This document shows positions 1 to 8,997 of a stretch of DNA of 55,554 nucleotides, in pieces. The stretch is from the NCBI GenBank assembly GCA_016463775.1, contig JAEMQQ010000005.1:1-55554 (forward strand). The letters run 5' to 3'. Every line of letters starts with the position of its first letter. Position 1 is the stretch's first letter. Source of the DNA: Ilumatobacteraceae bacterium (GTDB taxonomy: Bacteria > Actinomycetota > Acidimicrobiia > Acidimicrobiales > Ilumatobacteraceae). A program made the position numbers and the translations under genes. The notes under the pieces are model-generated. The model saw only the letters and a list, made by a program, of their open reading frames with translations. It had not been told where the DNA came from and did no database searches.

Positions 1-448
1 CTGCATCACTCGGCGCACAACCGCAGCGGGCCAAGCCGATGTTCACGTCGATGAGCGCGTGCTTGATGCCGGCACGCGCCGCTGCATCAACGGTGGCGTC
101 AGAGTCGACGGCGATGGTGATCATCGCGCGGTCTTGTAGCGCCGACAGTGCTGCGAGTCGCTCGGCGTCGAGCACTTCGTTGGCCAGCAATAAGTCGTCG
201 CCCAGCCCAGCGTGAGCCATGCCGATCATCTCGCGCACGGTGGCACAGGTGAAGTTGTGGTGACCATGTTGATGTTGCAGTGCCGCCAGGGCCGTGCTCT
301 TGTGGGCCTTCACGTGGGGCCGCAAGAGAGCACCAGGCAGGCGCTTGCTCATCGTGGCGAGGTTGTGCTCAAGTGCGTCGATATCCACGAGCACGGCGGG
401 CGTCGAAAGGTCGGCGATGTTGCGCGCGGGGCGGTGAGAGGTGGTCAT
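1..448 (-). CDS. D-threonine aldolase / alanine racemase N-domain family protein (3' end off window)
   Basis: Read on the minus strand from the ATG at 448, the first 149 residues are visible and the gene continues past base 1. The N-terminus reads as a fold-type III PLP enzyme: a 'TPAVLVDIDALEHNL' entry followed by 'RPHVKAHKS', where Lys47 is the expected PLP lysine of the D-threonine aldolase group. Known members cleave D-3-hydroxy amino acids to glycine plus an aldehyde and need a divalent metal bound in the C-terminal domain, which is not visible here. A tRNA gene lies just upstream on the same strand. The family is clear; the substrate is not, and D-serine dehydratase-like enzymes share this N-domain. 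Confidence 0.8.
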   Translation of the reverse strand, partial: MTTSHRPARNIADLSTPAVLVDIDALEHNLATMSKRLPGALLRPHVKAHKSTALAALQHQHGHHNFTCATVREMIGMAHAGLGDDLLLANEVLDAERLAALSALQDRAMITIAVDSDATVDAAARAGIKHALIDVNIGLARCGCAPSDA

Positions 449-467
449 GGGTGGTGTTTCGGTGCTG

Positions 468-540
468 TGCCGGCGGAGAGACTCGAACTCTCACTGGCGG
501 CGTCCTAAGCGCCGTGCCTCTGCCATTGGGCTACACCGGC
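468..540 (-). tRNA. tRNA with anticodon UAG (reads CUA, nominally Leu), short variable arm
   Basis: A complete 73-nt cloverleaf folds on the minus strand. It has a 7-bp acceptor (GCCGGTG/CGCCGGC), a D-arm GCCC...AGGC with GG and A21 in the loop, and a perfect 5-bp anticodon stem CGGCG/CGCCG around loop CTTAGGA. The variable loop is 5 nt (CCAGT), the T-arm is GAGAG-TTCGAGT-CTCTC, the discriminator is A, and CCA is not encoded. Loop positions 34-36 are UAG, so it decodes CUA (Leu). Canonical bacterial tRNA-Leu has a long class II variable arm, so the amino-acid identity is uncertain. A TACCCT -10-like box (complement of 554-559) lies just upstream. Confidence 0.85.
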
Positions 541-601
541 GAAGTTGTAGTTCAGGGTAGTCGTGACACCAACCGTTTGACAGAATGTAAAGGTGACCAT
601 C

Positions 602-2125
602 GTGAGCGCCTCACAAACAGCCCGCGAGACCGCGATGCAAGACCAACTCGGCCTGGCTGACCACATCGTCGACGAAGCAGCACTTGCCCACAGCGTGAAG
701 CGTTGTCGCGAACGCAATGTGGTGTTGCCGACGTTCGCCCAACTTGCCGACCCGCGCACGATCGATGCGTCGATCACCAACGGCGTCGACAAGAACGCGC
801 CCGATGCCCGCAACTTGTTTCGGGTGCACTGGTACAACGACATGGCCGGCAATCGCGTTGCGGTGCCCGACCACATCGTTCTGCCGTCGTCGTTGACGGG
901 CATCGAAAGCCCCATCATCGTGATGTTCGGTGATCGCTTCCCGATGATCACCGCGCACAAGGTGCTGGCGGCGTACACGATTTTTGCCCCGCGCATCGTC
1001 ACTGGTCAGTTCGACCCCACGTATCACCGGGCAATCTGGCCATCGACGGGCAACTATGCGCGTGGCGGTGTGGCCATCAGCAAGATCATGGGTGCGCGTG
1101 GTGTGGCCGTGTTGCCCGCCGGCATGTCGCAGGAACGTTTCGATTGGCTCGATAAATGGACGACCGACCCGAGCGACACAATCCGCACACCTGGCACCGA
1201 AAGCAACGTCAAAGAAATCTACGACGCTTGCAACGAGATGCGCAAAGACCCGACCAATTTCATCTTCAACCAATTCTGTGAATTCGCCAATCATGTCGGC
1301 CATTGGCAGATCACCGGCAACGCATTGGCCCACGTCTTTGACACGGTGCGGGCTCGCAGTGGCAACGACAAAATGCGTCTCGCTGCATTCACCAGTTCAA
1401 CTGGTTCGGCGGGCACCATTGCCGCGGGTGATCGCCTCAAGGAATTGTTCGGTACCGCAATCGGTGCCGTCGAAGCGTTGGAGTGCCCGACGATGCTCGA
1501 GAACGGTTACGGCGAGCACAACATTCAGGGCATCGGCGACAAACACATCCCGCTCATCCACAACGTGATGAACACCGACCTGGTCGTCGACGTTTCCGAT
1601 CGCGCCACCGACGAACTCGATGTGATGTTCAATAGCGACGAGGGTCTGCGATATTTGCACGAACGCAAGGGTGTGCCCCAGGACGTCCTGCAAGTGCTCA
1701 AGCATTTTGGTTTCTCGGCAATCTGCAACGTGATTGCGGCCATCAAGATCGCCAAGCTGCGCGGCTACGGCCCCAACGACGCCCTCATCACGATTGCCAC
1801 CGATGGCGCCGATTTGTATCCGAGCGAACGTCGCAAGACGCTGGCGAGGCGTTTCAACGGTGGGTTCACCACCACCGATGCCGCTGAGGTCTTCGCCGAA
1901 CATCTTGGTTCGGTGTCCACCGACAACATGATCGACTGCAACGAACGCGATCGCAATCGCATCTTCAATCTCGGTTACTACACCTGGGTCGAGCAGCAGG
2001 GCACCCCGGTGGATGTGTTTGAAGCGCGTCGCTCGCAGACCTTTTGGCGTGATTTGCGCCGCTTCGTGCCCGCCTGGGATGCCATGATCGACGACTTCAA
2101 CCGTCGCGTCGCCAGCGGCGGCTGA
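602..2125 (+). CDS. Fold-type II PLP-dependent enzyme (cysteine synthase / tryptophan synthase beta-like)
   Basis: The product is 507 residues. It carries the features of a fold-type II PLP enzyme: a Lys in 'ITAHKVLAAY' (Lys120) as probable Schiff-base lysine, 'STGNYARGG' (148-156) as the substrate/phosphate loop comparable to STGNTG of cysteine synthases, and a second glycine-rich stretch 'SSTGSAGT'. It is much longer than CysK (about 310), so it belongs to a divergent long subfamily of unknown substrate. GTG 602 is preferred to the in-frame GTG 593 because AAAGG at 588-592 directly abuts 593 but lies about 9 nt before 602. The next gene, another fold-type II PLP enzyme, starts 8 nt downstream, so the two are probably cotranscribed and may act together. 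Confidence 0.75.
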   Translation: MSASQTARETAMQDQLGLADHIVDEAALAHSVKRCRERNVVLPTFAQLADPRTIDASITNGVDKNAPDARNLFRVHWYNDMAGNRVAVPDHIVLPSSLTGIESPIIVMFGDRFPMITAHKVLAAYTIFAPRIVTGQFDPTYHRAIWPSTGNYARGGVAISKIMGARGVAVLPAGMSQERFDWLDKWTTDPSDTIRTPGTESNVKEIYDACNEMRKDPTNFIFNQFCEFANHVGHWQITGNALAHVFDTVRARSGNDKMRLAAFTSSTGSAGTIAAGDRLKELFGTAIGAVEALECPTMLENGYGEHNIQGIGDKHIPLIHNVMNTDLVVDVSDRATDELDVMFNSDEGLRYLHERKGVPQDVLQVLKHFGFSAICNVIAAIKIAKLRGYGPNDALITIATDGADLYPSERRKTLARRFNGGFTTTDAAEVFAEHLGSVSTDNMIDCNERDRNRIFNLGYYTWVEQQGTPVDVFEARRSQTFWRDLRRFVPAWDAMIDDFNRRVASGG

Positions 2126-2133
2126 CGACAACG

Positions 2134-3489
2134 GTGTCGTCGCCTCGCGCCAACCCGCGCGCAGTACCGCCGATCGTTCGGTCGTTGCGTTGTGCGGCGT
2201 GCGGCACACGTGTACCGATCGAGACACCGCTGTCGTGGCGTTGCCCGAATGCCATTGGCGACGATCGTCATCACGTGTTGCTCATCGAAAGCGACGTTGC
2301 CCCACTTCGTCGTGGCAAACACCGCAATCCGTTCATTGCCTTTCGCCGTTACTTGGCCTGGGATGCCTTCGCCCACGCCCACGGCATGAGCGAAACCGAT
2401 CGCGACGCACTCATCAGCGAACTTGACGCACAGATTGCGGTCGTGGCCGGCACCGGTTTTGTGTTCACGCCGTTCGCCCGCGCCGACACGTTGTCTGAAG
2501 CACTCGGCTTCTCGGCGAACGGGGGAGTGTGGGTCAAGGATGAAACGCACAACGTTGCCGGTTCACAGAAATCGCGACATCTCTTCACCGAATTGCTGCA
2601 TCTTGTTGCGGCAGAACGCCTGGGTCTCACCTCGTGGCGCAGCGATACTCGTCCGTCGCTGGCGATCGCCTCGTGTGGCAACGCAGCCTTTGCCGCCAGC
2701 ATGTTGGCCCGGGCAGTGAATTGGCCGATCACCGTGTTCGTGCCCGAACATGCCGATGCAGCCCTCCTCCAACGACTGCAGGCGTTGGCTGCCACAGTCG
2801 TGCATTGTCCGCGTCGTGACACCGATCCTCCGGGCGACCCGTGCGTGCATCGATTTCGCGAACTGGTGCGCGACGGTGCAATCCCATTCGGTGTGCAAGG
2901 CCCCGAGAACGCCTGGTGTTTGGATGGCGGTCGCACCATCGGCTGGGAGATGGCCTACGTTGCCGAACACATGGAGCCACCGCTCATCGCGCGGCTCTTC
3001 GTGCAGGTCGGCGGTGGTGCATTCGCCGCGAGCCTCGCCGCAGGTTTCCACGCCGGCGGTACCCGCGCAGCGCTCCATGCCGTGCAAGCGGAGGGTTGTG
3101 CGCCGCTCGCTCGCGCTTGGGACAAGAGTCACGCATTCGCCACCATCGATGAAGCAGCGTCGAATTGGGGTGAGTGCATGGTTCCGTGGCCCGCCACACC
3201 ACGGTCGTTTGCCGACGGAATTCTCGACGACGAAACATACGACTGGGTGCCGGTGTGTCGCGCCATGCGGGCGAGCGGCGGGTTTCCAGTCGTGGCATCC
3301 GAGCAACAGGTGCACGAGGCGTACGCGGTGGCACATGACACGACCGACATCGACGTGAGCCCCACCGGTGCTGCTGGTCTTGCTGGTGTGCTTGCTGCAC
3401 GCAAGCAGATCGGCAACGACGAACGTATCGCGGTCGTGTTCAGTGGCATTCGTCGCGAAACACCCAAGCCGTCATCGCCCAAGCGTTAG
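2134..3489 (+). CDS. Threonine-synthase-like PLP-dependent lyase/thiolase
   Basis: The product is 451 residues. Cysteines 20, 23 and 37 near the N-terminus resemble the small metal-ribbon preface of some threonine synthases. '[16 protein letters not shown]' (134-149) is the classic fold-type II block, with Lys146 as the PLP lysine, and a glycine-rich '[11 protein letters not shown]' phosphate-binding loop follows. It starts (GTG) 8 nt after the preceding PLP gene. Homoserine-phosphate threonine synthase is one possibility, but the 'DETHNVAGS' signature is typical of a separate actinobacterial PLP lyase/thiolase group with unassigned substrate. The D-threonine-aldolase-like gene nearby suggests beta-hydroxy or beta-substituted amino acids; that is inference. 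Confidence 0.75.
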   Translation: MSSPRANPRAVPPIVRSLRCAACGTRVPIETPLSWRCPNAIGDDRHHVLLIESDVAPLRRGKHRNPFIAFRRYLAWDAFAHAHGMSETDRDALISELDAQIAVVAGTGFVFTPFARADTLSEALGFSANGGVWVKDETHNVAGSQKSRHLFTELLHLVAAERLGLTSWRSDTRPSLAIASCGNAAFAASMLARAVNWPITVFVPEHADAALLQRLQALAATVVHCPRRDTDPPGDPCVHRFRELVRDGAIPFGVQGPENAWCLDGGRTIGWEMAYVAEHMEPPLIARLFVQVGGGAFAASLAAGFHAGGTRAALHAVQAEGCAPLARAWDKSHAFATIDEAASNWGECMVPWPATPRSFADGILDDETYDWVPVCRAMRASGGFPVVASEQQVHEAYAVAHDTTDIDVSPTGAAGLAGVLAARKQIGNDERIAVVFSGIRRETPKPSSPKR

Positions 3490-3499
3490 CCTTGCGCGC

Positions 3500-4099
3500 A
3501 TGACCACACCAGAAGCAATCTCACCGTTGGCGCTCGACGGTGGCATGGACCCACGCTCAGACATCTTCACCCGGTTGCTCAAGAGCCGTGTGATCATGCT
3601 CGGCTCAGAGGTCGACGATGCGGCCGCCAATCAAATTTGTGCGCAGTTGCTGTTCTTGGAGGGCGAAGACGCAAAGAGTGACGTGTGGTTGTACGTCAAC
3701 TCACCCGGTGGGTCGGTCACCGCGGGTATGGCCATCTACGACACGATGCAGTTCATCTCCTGTGATGTCGCCACCGTGTGTGTCGGCTTGGCCGCATCGA
3801 TGGGCCAATTTTTGTTGACTGCCGGCGCCAAGGGTAAACGGTATTCGTTGCCCAATGCCCGCATCATGATGCACCAACCGCTCGCTGGTCTGCGCGGGCA
3901 GGCAAGCGACATCGCAATTCAAGCCGAACAGTCGAGGTTCATCAAACTTCGTCTGGCTGAACTCACCGCTATGCACTCGGGTAAGACGGCCGAAGAAATT
4001 CGTCGTGACTCCGAGCGCGACCGTTGGTTTTCCGCCGAACAAGCCCGTGACTACGGCCTTGTCGACAAGGTCATCGTCAAGCGCGGCGAAATTCGCTAG
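3500..4099 (+). CDS. clpP: ATP-dependent Clp protease proteolytic subunit
   Basis: This is a 199-residue ClpP serine protease, near the usual 195-205. The catalytic triad is Ser100 ('GLAASMGQ'), His125 ('MMHQPLAG') and Asp174 ('ERDRWF'). ATG 3500 gives a normal N-terminus; the open frame reaches further up only by overlapping the previous gene. ClpP forms a tetradecameric chamber in the cytosol that degrades proteins unfolded by ClpX or ClpC. No tig or clpX adjoins it, so it is a stand-alone copy, probably one of the two or more paralogues common in Actinobacteria. Its TAG stop overlaps that of the convergent lipoprotein gene through a shared CTAG at 4096-4099. Confidence 0.95.
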   Translation: MTTPEAISPLALDGGMDPRSDIFTRLLKSRVIMLGSEVDDAAANQICAQLLFLEGEDAKSDVWLYVNSPGGSVTAGMAIYDTMQFISCDVATVCVGLAASMGQFLLTAGAKGKRYSLPNARIMMHQPLAGLRGQASDIAIQAEQSRFIKLRLAELTAMHSGKTAEEIRRDSERDRWFSAEQARDYGLVDKVIVKRGEIR

Positions 4100-4545
4100 G
4101 GCGTTGCTGCGGGCACTTGCAAGGCAAGGCCCGTCGATAGATCCAGTCCACACGTAGCACCGACGTAGATACCTGCGTCTTGGGCGGCGCGTTCCGCGGC
4201 GTATGCCGCATCGGCAACCTGCTGCACGCTTGCTTCGTCGTCGGTGTCCACTCGTGACGCTGCAATAAAGAGGTCACGAATCGTGGCTAAGTCGTCTTGC
4301 ACCTCTAACGGGGCAACCTCCGCCAGGCGCTCGTAGTGGTCGATGAGTCGCTGCACATCGTCGTTGCTGGTGGGCGGGGTGGTGATGTCATCGATGCGGT
4401 CGGCCAGCACGCGACAGAAATTGGTGGCAGTGCGCGGTGTCTCGGCACAGGCAGAAAGCCCGAGCAACGCCACTGCCGCAAGGCCACCGACAAGTCGACC
4501 GACCGCTCGCGCGGGTTTGCGCACACACCTCTGCAGAAGTTTCAT
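4096..4545 (-). CDS. Small predicted lipoprotein, function unknown
   Basis: The product is 149 residues. The ATG at 4545 gives a lipoprotein signal: basic N-region ([16 protein letters not shown]), hydrophobic core and lipobox 'LSAC' with the lipidated Cys near residue 34. The mature part is short, acidic and probably helical, with two further cysteines (in 'NFCRVLADR' and 'GATCGLDL') that could form a disulfide outside the membrane. The open frame extends upstream to 4713, but that stretch overlaps comM and lacks signal-peptide logic. It is divergent from comM and convergent with clpP. I do not recognise a family. Confidence 0.7.
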   Translation of the reverse strand: MKLLQRCVRKPARAVGRLVGGLAAVALLGLSACAETPRTATNFCRVLADRIDDITTPPTSNDDVQRLIDHYERLAEVAPLEVQDDLATIRDLFIAASRVDTDDEASVQQVADAAYAAERAAQDAGIYVGATCGLDLSTGLALQVPAATP

Positions 4546-4605
4546 TGCCGTCCCATTATCACAGGCGACGGCCAAGTGCTGTTGTTTTTGCAAGGGAGGG
4601 CAACG

Positions 4606-6117
4606 ATGTTCGCTTCTGTGCGGTCCACGACCCTCCTGGGCGTTGTCGGACGCTCGGTTGATGTCGAGGTGCACGTTGGCATCGGGCTGCCCGGGTTCAC
4701 GATCGTCGGACAACCCGATGAAGTGTGTCGCGAAAGTCGCGACAGGGTGCGTGCTGCATTTCTCTCACGTGGCTTCACCTGGCCGAATCGACGCATCACC
4801 GTGAATTTGGCGCCCAGTGGTGAGCGCAAGGGTGGTTCGGGTCTCGATCTGGCGATTGCGGTGGCGGTGCTCATCGCCGACGAACAACTCGCCGTTGACG
4901 TCGCGACGAAGTACGCCTTCGTCGCCGAACTTGGCCTTGATGGTTCGTTGCGCGATGTCGTCGGTGCGGCACCACTCGTCGGGGCCATACGTGACCACCG
5001 CGTCGTCGTTGCCGGTGCCAACGCGGCTGCCGCCCGTGCCGCCGGTGCCCGCGAGGTGCTCATCGCCACCGATCTTGCGCACATGGTGGCGTGCTTGCGG
5101 GGCGAGGCGCAATGGCAAACGTGTGATGACGCAGAACCACTGCTGCCCGACGACAAACTCCCCGATCTGTGCGACGTGCGCGGGCAACCCGTTGCCCGAT
5201 TGGCGCTCGAAGTAGCAGCAGCGGGTGCCCACCACACGCTGCTGGTCGGGCCGCCCGGTGCCGGCAAGTCGATGCTCGCCCGCCGTTTGCCGAGTATCTT
5301 GCCGGCACTCTCTGACGAACAGGTGTTGTCGTGCACGATGGTGCATTCTGCTGCGCACCTGGCGATGCACGCGAGTGGGCGGGTGCGCCACGCCCCGTTT
5401 CGTTCGCCGCATCACTCGATCTCGCTCGTCGGCCTCATCGGTGGTGGAACTGCCGCAATGAGACCCGGGGAAATTTCGTTGGCCAGCGAAGGTGTGCTGT
5501 TCCTCGACGAGCTCGGCGAGTTTGCCCCGAGTGTGCTCGACGCGTTGCGTCAACCGCTCGAAGACGGCGTGGTCCACGTGTCGCGGGCGCGCACCACGCT
5601 CGTGTTCCCGGCCCGGTTCTTGTTGATTGCTGCTGCGAACCCCTGCCCGTGCGGGGCCGGCACACCTGGTATCTGCGTCTGTGACGATGCGGCACGGTCC
5701 AAATATTTGCGGCGTTTCTCGGGGCCGCTACTCGACCGCTTCGACCTGCGGGTGAGTGTGGGGTTGCCGAAGGTCGACGATTTGGTCGACGGCGTCAATG
5801 GCGAGTCATCGGCGATGGTGAAGCAGCGTGTGCTTGCTGCTCGTCAGATGGCAGAACGACGCGGCGGGTGCACGAATGCAGCCATTGCCATCGATGACCT
5901 CGACCGGTTTGCGCCGTTGGCACCGGCGGCGCGCGCCGTGTTGCGTCGTGAACTCGAGGTCGGTCGCTTGAGTGGCCGCGGCTTGCATCGGGTGCGGCGC
6001 GTGGCGCGCACGATCGCCGACCTTGACGGCGCCCCCGACATCGTCGGTGAGGCCCATGTTGCGACTGCACTGCAACTGCGCACGAGTTTGGCCGTCTTGA
6101 GTGGTGGTCGACGATGA
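4606..6117 (+). CDS. comM: YifB/ComM-family Mg-chelatase-like AAA+ ATPase
   Basis: The product is 503 residues, the normal ComM length (about 500). It has the N-terminal ChlI-like domain with 'GLPGFTIVGQPDEVCRESRD', a Walker A GPPGAGKS (215-222), a Walker B-like 'VLFLDELGEF', and the 'PCPCG' zinc-like segment near the C-terminus. ComM is a ring helicase that promotes branch migration while transformed DNA is integrated. ATG 4606 has GGGAGG at a good distance upstream. Its stop overlaps the dprA start (ATGA), giving a comM-dprA-xerC-whiG run that matches DNA-uptake and recombination roles. Confidence 0.93.
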   Translation: MFASVRSTTLLGVVGRSVDVEVHVGIGLPGFTIVGQPDEVCRESRDRVRAAFLSRGFTWPNRRITVNLAPSGERKGGSGLDLAIAVAVLIADEQLAVDVATKYAFVAELGLDGSLRDVVGAAPLVGAIRDHRVVVAGANAAAARAAGAREVLIATDLAHMVACLRGEAQWQTCDDAEPLLPDDKLPDLCDVRGQPVARLALEVAAAGAHHTLLVGPPGAGKSMLARRLPSILPALSDEQVLSCTMVHSAAHLAMHASGRVRHAPFRSPHHSISLVGLIGGGTAAMRPGEISLASEGVLFLDELGEFAPSVLDALRQPLEDGVVHVSRARTTLVFPARFLLIAAANPCPCGAGTPGICVCDDAARSKYLRRFSGPLLDRFDLRVSVGLPKVDDLVDGVNGESSAMVKQRVLAARQMAERRGGCTNAAIAIDDLDRFAPLAPAARAVLRRELEVGRLSGRGLHRVRRVARTIADLDGAPDIVGEAHVATALQLRTSLAVLSGGRR

Positions 6118-7262
6118 CGAACACGCACGAACATGTCGTTGCGGCGGCAGTTGCATCGCTGCCACTCGTCGGCCCGCAACGTTTGCGCACGTTGGTCGGG
6201 GGCCTTGGTGCGATTGATGCGTGGCGAACGATCCGGGGTGAATTGGCGGCCCACGACCACATTGCAGCGTTGCTGGCACAGCACGACTTGCGGCGCATCT
6301 GGCGCCAAGCCGCTACCGACGACGTGCTCACCCGTACGGAACAGTCGCTGATCGACAACGACATCGCGGTGGCGCTCACCACCGATGCGCACTATCCGGC
6401 CGTGCTGCGTGGCGATCACGCATCACCCGCCGTGTTGTTCGTGCGTGGTGACCTCGCCGTGTTTCAGCGCCGGCGGGTGGGGGTCATCGGCACCCGGGCG
6501 GCGAGTGCCGCGGGTCGTCACTTCGCCCGGCAGATCGCCCGCGATTTGGCGCGTAACGATGTGGCGATCGTTTCGGGTTTGGCTCGCGGCATCGATGCCG
6601 CAGCCCATCACGGGGTGCTCGATGCCCGCGATGCGCGCGATGAAGCGGTAAGTATCGCAACGCAGTGCGCCCCACCCATCGCGGTGGTGGCCACCGGGCT
6701 CGACGTGGTGTACCCGCGCGAGCACGCCACATTGTGGAATGCCATCGCCGAATGTGGCGTGATTATTTCCGAGTCTCCGCCGGGCTGCGGGCCGGATGCA
6801 TTTCGTTTTCCGCTACGCAACCGTATGTTGGCCGCAGCCAGCGAAGTGTTGGTGGTCGTCGAATCGCGTGCCACTGGTGGCTCGATGATCACCGTCGAAG
6901 AAGCCCTGCAACGCAGCATCACGGTGATGGCCGTGCCCGGGTCGCCCCACAGCGAGGTCAGCGCCGGCACCAATCACCTCATCTCGCAAGGTGCAGCAAC
7001 CGTGTGTGATGCAACCGATGTGTTGGTGGCCTTGGGGCTCGATCATCGACATCACGCCGCAAGTACCGACCCGCGCGTGCCACCCGCACCTGGCGAACGG
7101 GCGGTGCTCGATGTGCTCGCCCAACGACCTCTCACCTTCGACCAACTGGTTGCGCAGCTATGTCTTCCCATTACGGAAGTGGCACTTCGCCTCGGGCGAC
7201 TCGAGGCCCAGGGTTGGGTGGTGGCCAACGCGGGCTGGTGGGAAGCGTTGGTGCGCAGGTGA
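6114..7262 (+). CDS. dprA: DNA-processing protein DprA
   Basis: The product is 382 residues. An N-terminal SAM-like helical region (1-100) precedes the DprA Rossmann fold with 'GTRAASAAG', 'VSGLARGIDAAAH' and 'FPLRNRMLAA', followed by a C-terminal winged-helix part ('LTFDQLVAQLCLP'). DprA binds incoming single-stranded DNA in the cytosol and loads RecA. ATG 6114 overlaps the comM stop by 4 nt, implying translational coupling. It is widely conserved even in species not shown to be transformable, so its presence alone does not prove competence. Confidence 0.93.
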   Translation: MTNTHEHVVAAAVASLPLVGPQRLRTLVGGLGAIDAWRTIRGELAAHDHIAALLAQHDLRRIWRQAATDDVLTRTEQSLIDNDIAVALTTDAHYPAVLRGDHASPAVLFVRGDLAVFQRRRVGVIGTRAASAAGRHFARQIARDLARNDVAIVSGLARGIDAAAHHGVLDARDARDEAVSIATQCAPPIAVVATGLDVVYPREHATLWNAIAECGVIISESPPGCGPDAFRFPLRNRMLAAASEVLVVVESRATGGSMITVEEALQRSITVMAVPGSPHSEVSAGTNHLISQGAATVCDATDVLVALGLDHRHHAASTDPRVPPAPGERAVLDVLAQRPLTFDQLVAQLCLPITEVALRLGRLEAQGWVVANAGWWEALVRR

Positions 7263-7286
7263 AACGCACAACGTCACGACACGGCA

Positions 7287-8216
7287 TTGGCAACTACCGT
7301 TCTGGAGGTGAGCGGCGCCAATCGGTGGAATCTCGACGGTTTCGTCGTCTCGCTCACCGCTGCAGCCCCCAACACGATCAGCGCGTACCAACGGGACGTG
7401 CGTTTGTTCGTCGAGTGGGTGGCGCGCCACGGGGTGGATGCGCCGGTCGAAGTCACCAAGGCCCACATCCGGTCGTATGTTGCGTTCCTCACCACGAGCA
7501 AGTTGGCGCGGCGCAGTATCGCCCGCAAGAAAGCAGCCCTCGCGCGCTACTTCGGTTGGTTGTCGCGCAATCGCAAAATCAAGGTCAATCCGACCATCGG
7601 CGTGAAAACCCCGGCCGACAAGGGCCGGCTCCCCAAGGTGTTGACCACCGAGCAACTTCGGGCGTTGCTCGAACAACATCCCGAACATCATCCGCGTTGG
7701 CGGCACCTACGCGACGATGCCGTCGTCGAGACGCTGTACGGCAGCGGTCTGCGGGTGAGCGAGTTGTGCTCGCTCGACATCGACTCGATCGATACCCGTC
7801 GCGGCGTGGTGCGGGTGATGGGCAAAGGCAACAAAGAGCGGCAAGTACCGGTGAGCAAACCGTCGATCGAGGCGGTGCGGGCCTGGGTACCGCTACGCCA
7901 CGAGGTGCTCGGCGAGACCGACGTCAAGGCACGCCGCATGAGCGCCATCGACGAACTTGCGCTCTTCCTCAACCATCGTGGTCGACGCATCACACCGCGC
8001 GACGTGCGCCGACTCATCGACGACCGTGCGCTCTCACCGACGCATCCGCATGCATTACGCCACACATTCGCCACGCATCTGCTCAACAACGGTGCCGACC
8101 TGCGCGCCGTGCAAGAGTTGCTCGGCCACAGCGACGTGGCCACGACGCAGCGCTACACCCACGTGAGCAAAGAACGATTGAAGACGGCGTACGGGGCGTC
8201 GCATCCCCGCGCATGA
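7287..8216 (+). CDS. xerC: Tyrosine recombinase, XerC type
   Basis: The product is 309 residues from TTG 7287, or 302 from GTG 7308. An N-terminal SAM-like core-binding domain ('[14 protein letters not shown]') precedes the catalytic domain with all active-site residues: Arg156 ('GLRVSE'), Lys180 ('GKGNKE'), His255 and Arg258 ('HALRHTF'), His281 ('LGHSD') and nucleophile Tyr290 ('QRYTHV'). It most likely acts with XerD at dif to resolve chromosome dimers. The start is uncertain: a GGAGG motif at 7304-7308 abuts GTG 7308, and no good ribosome-binding site precedes 7287. It overlaps the sigma-factor start by ATGA at 8213. Confidence 0.92.
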   Translation: MATTVLEVSGANRWNLDGFVVSLTAAAPNTISAYQRDVRLFVEWVARHGVDAPVEVTKAHIRSYVAFLTTSKLARRSIARKKAALARYFGWLSRNRKIKVNPTIGVKTPADKGRLPKVLTTEQLRALLEQHPEHHPRWRHLRDDAVVETLYGSGLRVSELCSLDIDSIDTRRGVVRVMGKGNKERQVPVSKPSIEAVRAWVPLRHEVLGETDVKARRMSAIDELALFLNHRGRRITPRDVRRLIDDRALSPTHPHALRHTFATHLLNNGADLRAVQELLGHSDVATTQRYTHVSKERLKTAYGASHPRA

Positions 8217-8977
8217 ACCCACGCCCAGAACGTCTCACCGTTGACGAGGCATGGTCGCGCTGGCAGTCGGCCCAAAATCCGGCGGCGCGCGATTGGCTCG
8301 TGTTGCACTATGCGTCGCTCGTCAAGTTCGTTGCCGGTCGTTTGTCGGCAGGTTTGCCCAAGCGGGTCGAGACAAACGACTTGGTGAGTGCTGGCGTCGT
8401 GGGGCTCGTGCAGGCAATCGATCGCTTCGTGCCCACCGCAGGTGCAAAGTTCGAGTCGTACGCCGTTCCGCGAATCCGCGGGGCGATTCTCGACAGTCTG
8501 CGTTCGCTGGATTGGGTACCACGCTCAGTGCGCGCGCGTTCGCGGCAGATTCAGGGTGCAATCAGCAATTTGCAAAACGAACTCGGCCGCTCAGCCACCG
8601 ATGCCGAGATCGCCCAACGGCTGGGCATTTCTGCCGACGAGTTGCATGACTGGCTGACCGACGTTGCCTCGAGTGCCATTGGGCCACTCGACCATGTGGC
8701 GATGGATTCACACGCGCTTCCAGATTCGAGTGATTTCCAGCGCGCCACCAACCCCGATGCCGCGATGGAGTCGGGCGAACTACGTCGCACGATGCACGAT
8801 GCAATTCGCAAACTGCCCGAGCGCGAGCGCACCACGTTGCTGTTGTATTACGAAGAGAACCTGACCTTTGCCCAAATTGGCGAGGTACTCGACGTGACCG
8901 AAAGCCGGGTCTCACAAATTCATGCCAAAGCGGTGCTGCAGATGCGCAGCCATCTCGCCGCAGCAGATTTTCGCTAG
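8213..8977 (+). CDS. whiG: FliA/WhiG-family RNA polymerase sigma factor
   Basis: The product is 254 residues with sigma regions 2 (about 25-105, '[17 protein letters not shown]'), 3 (about 107-160) and 4 (about 195-250, with the helix-turn-helix '[19 protein letters not shown]'). Length and sequence match the sigma-28 group, which serves flagellar genes in motile bacteria and sporulation genes (WhiG) in Streptomyces. The position between dprA/xerC and rpsB is, to my knowledge, that of Streptomyces whiG. WhiG is held by the anti-sigma factor RsiG in a c-di-GMP-dependent way in Streptomyces; no rsiG is visible here. The ATG overlaps the xerC stop. Confidence 0.9.
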   Translation: MNPRPERLTVDEAWSRWQSAQNPAARDWLVLHYASLVKFVAGRLSAGLPKRVETNDLVSAGVVGLVQAIDRFVPTAGAKFESYAVPRIRGAILDSLRSLDWVPRSVRARSRQIQGAISNLQNELGRSATDAEIAQRLGISADELHDWLTDVASSAIGPLDHVAMDSHALPDSSDFQRATNPDAAMESGELRRTMHDAIRKLPERERTTLLLYYEENLTFAQIGEVLDVTESRVSQIHAKAVLQMRSHLAAADFR

Positions 8978-8997
8978 CGCCAGCCGCGGCCGCAATC

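Noticed and set aside
577-582. TTGACA as -35 of the 602-2125 gene
   Set aside because: The matching -10 would fall at about 600, on top of the start codon, with no TANNNT there.
7160-8212. Long upstream extension of the whiG frame
   Set aside because: It lies across dprA and xerC; the extension is Arg/His-rich noise, and the sigma-factor sequence begins cleanly at ATG 8213.
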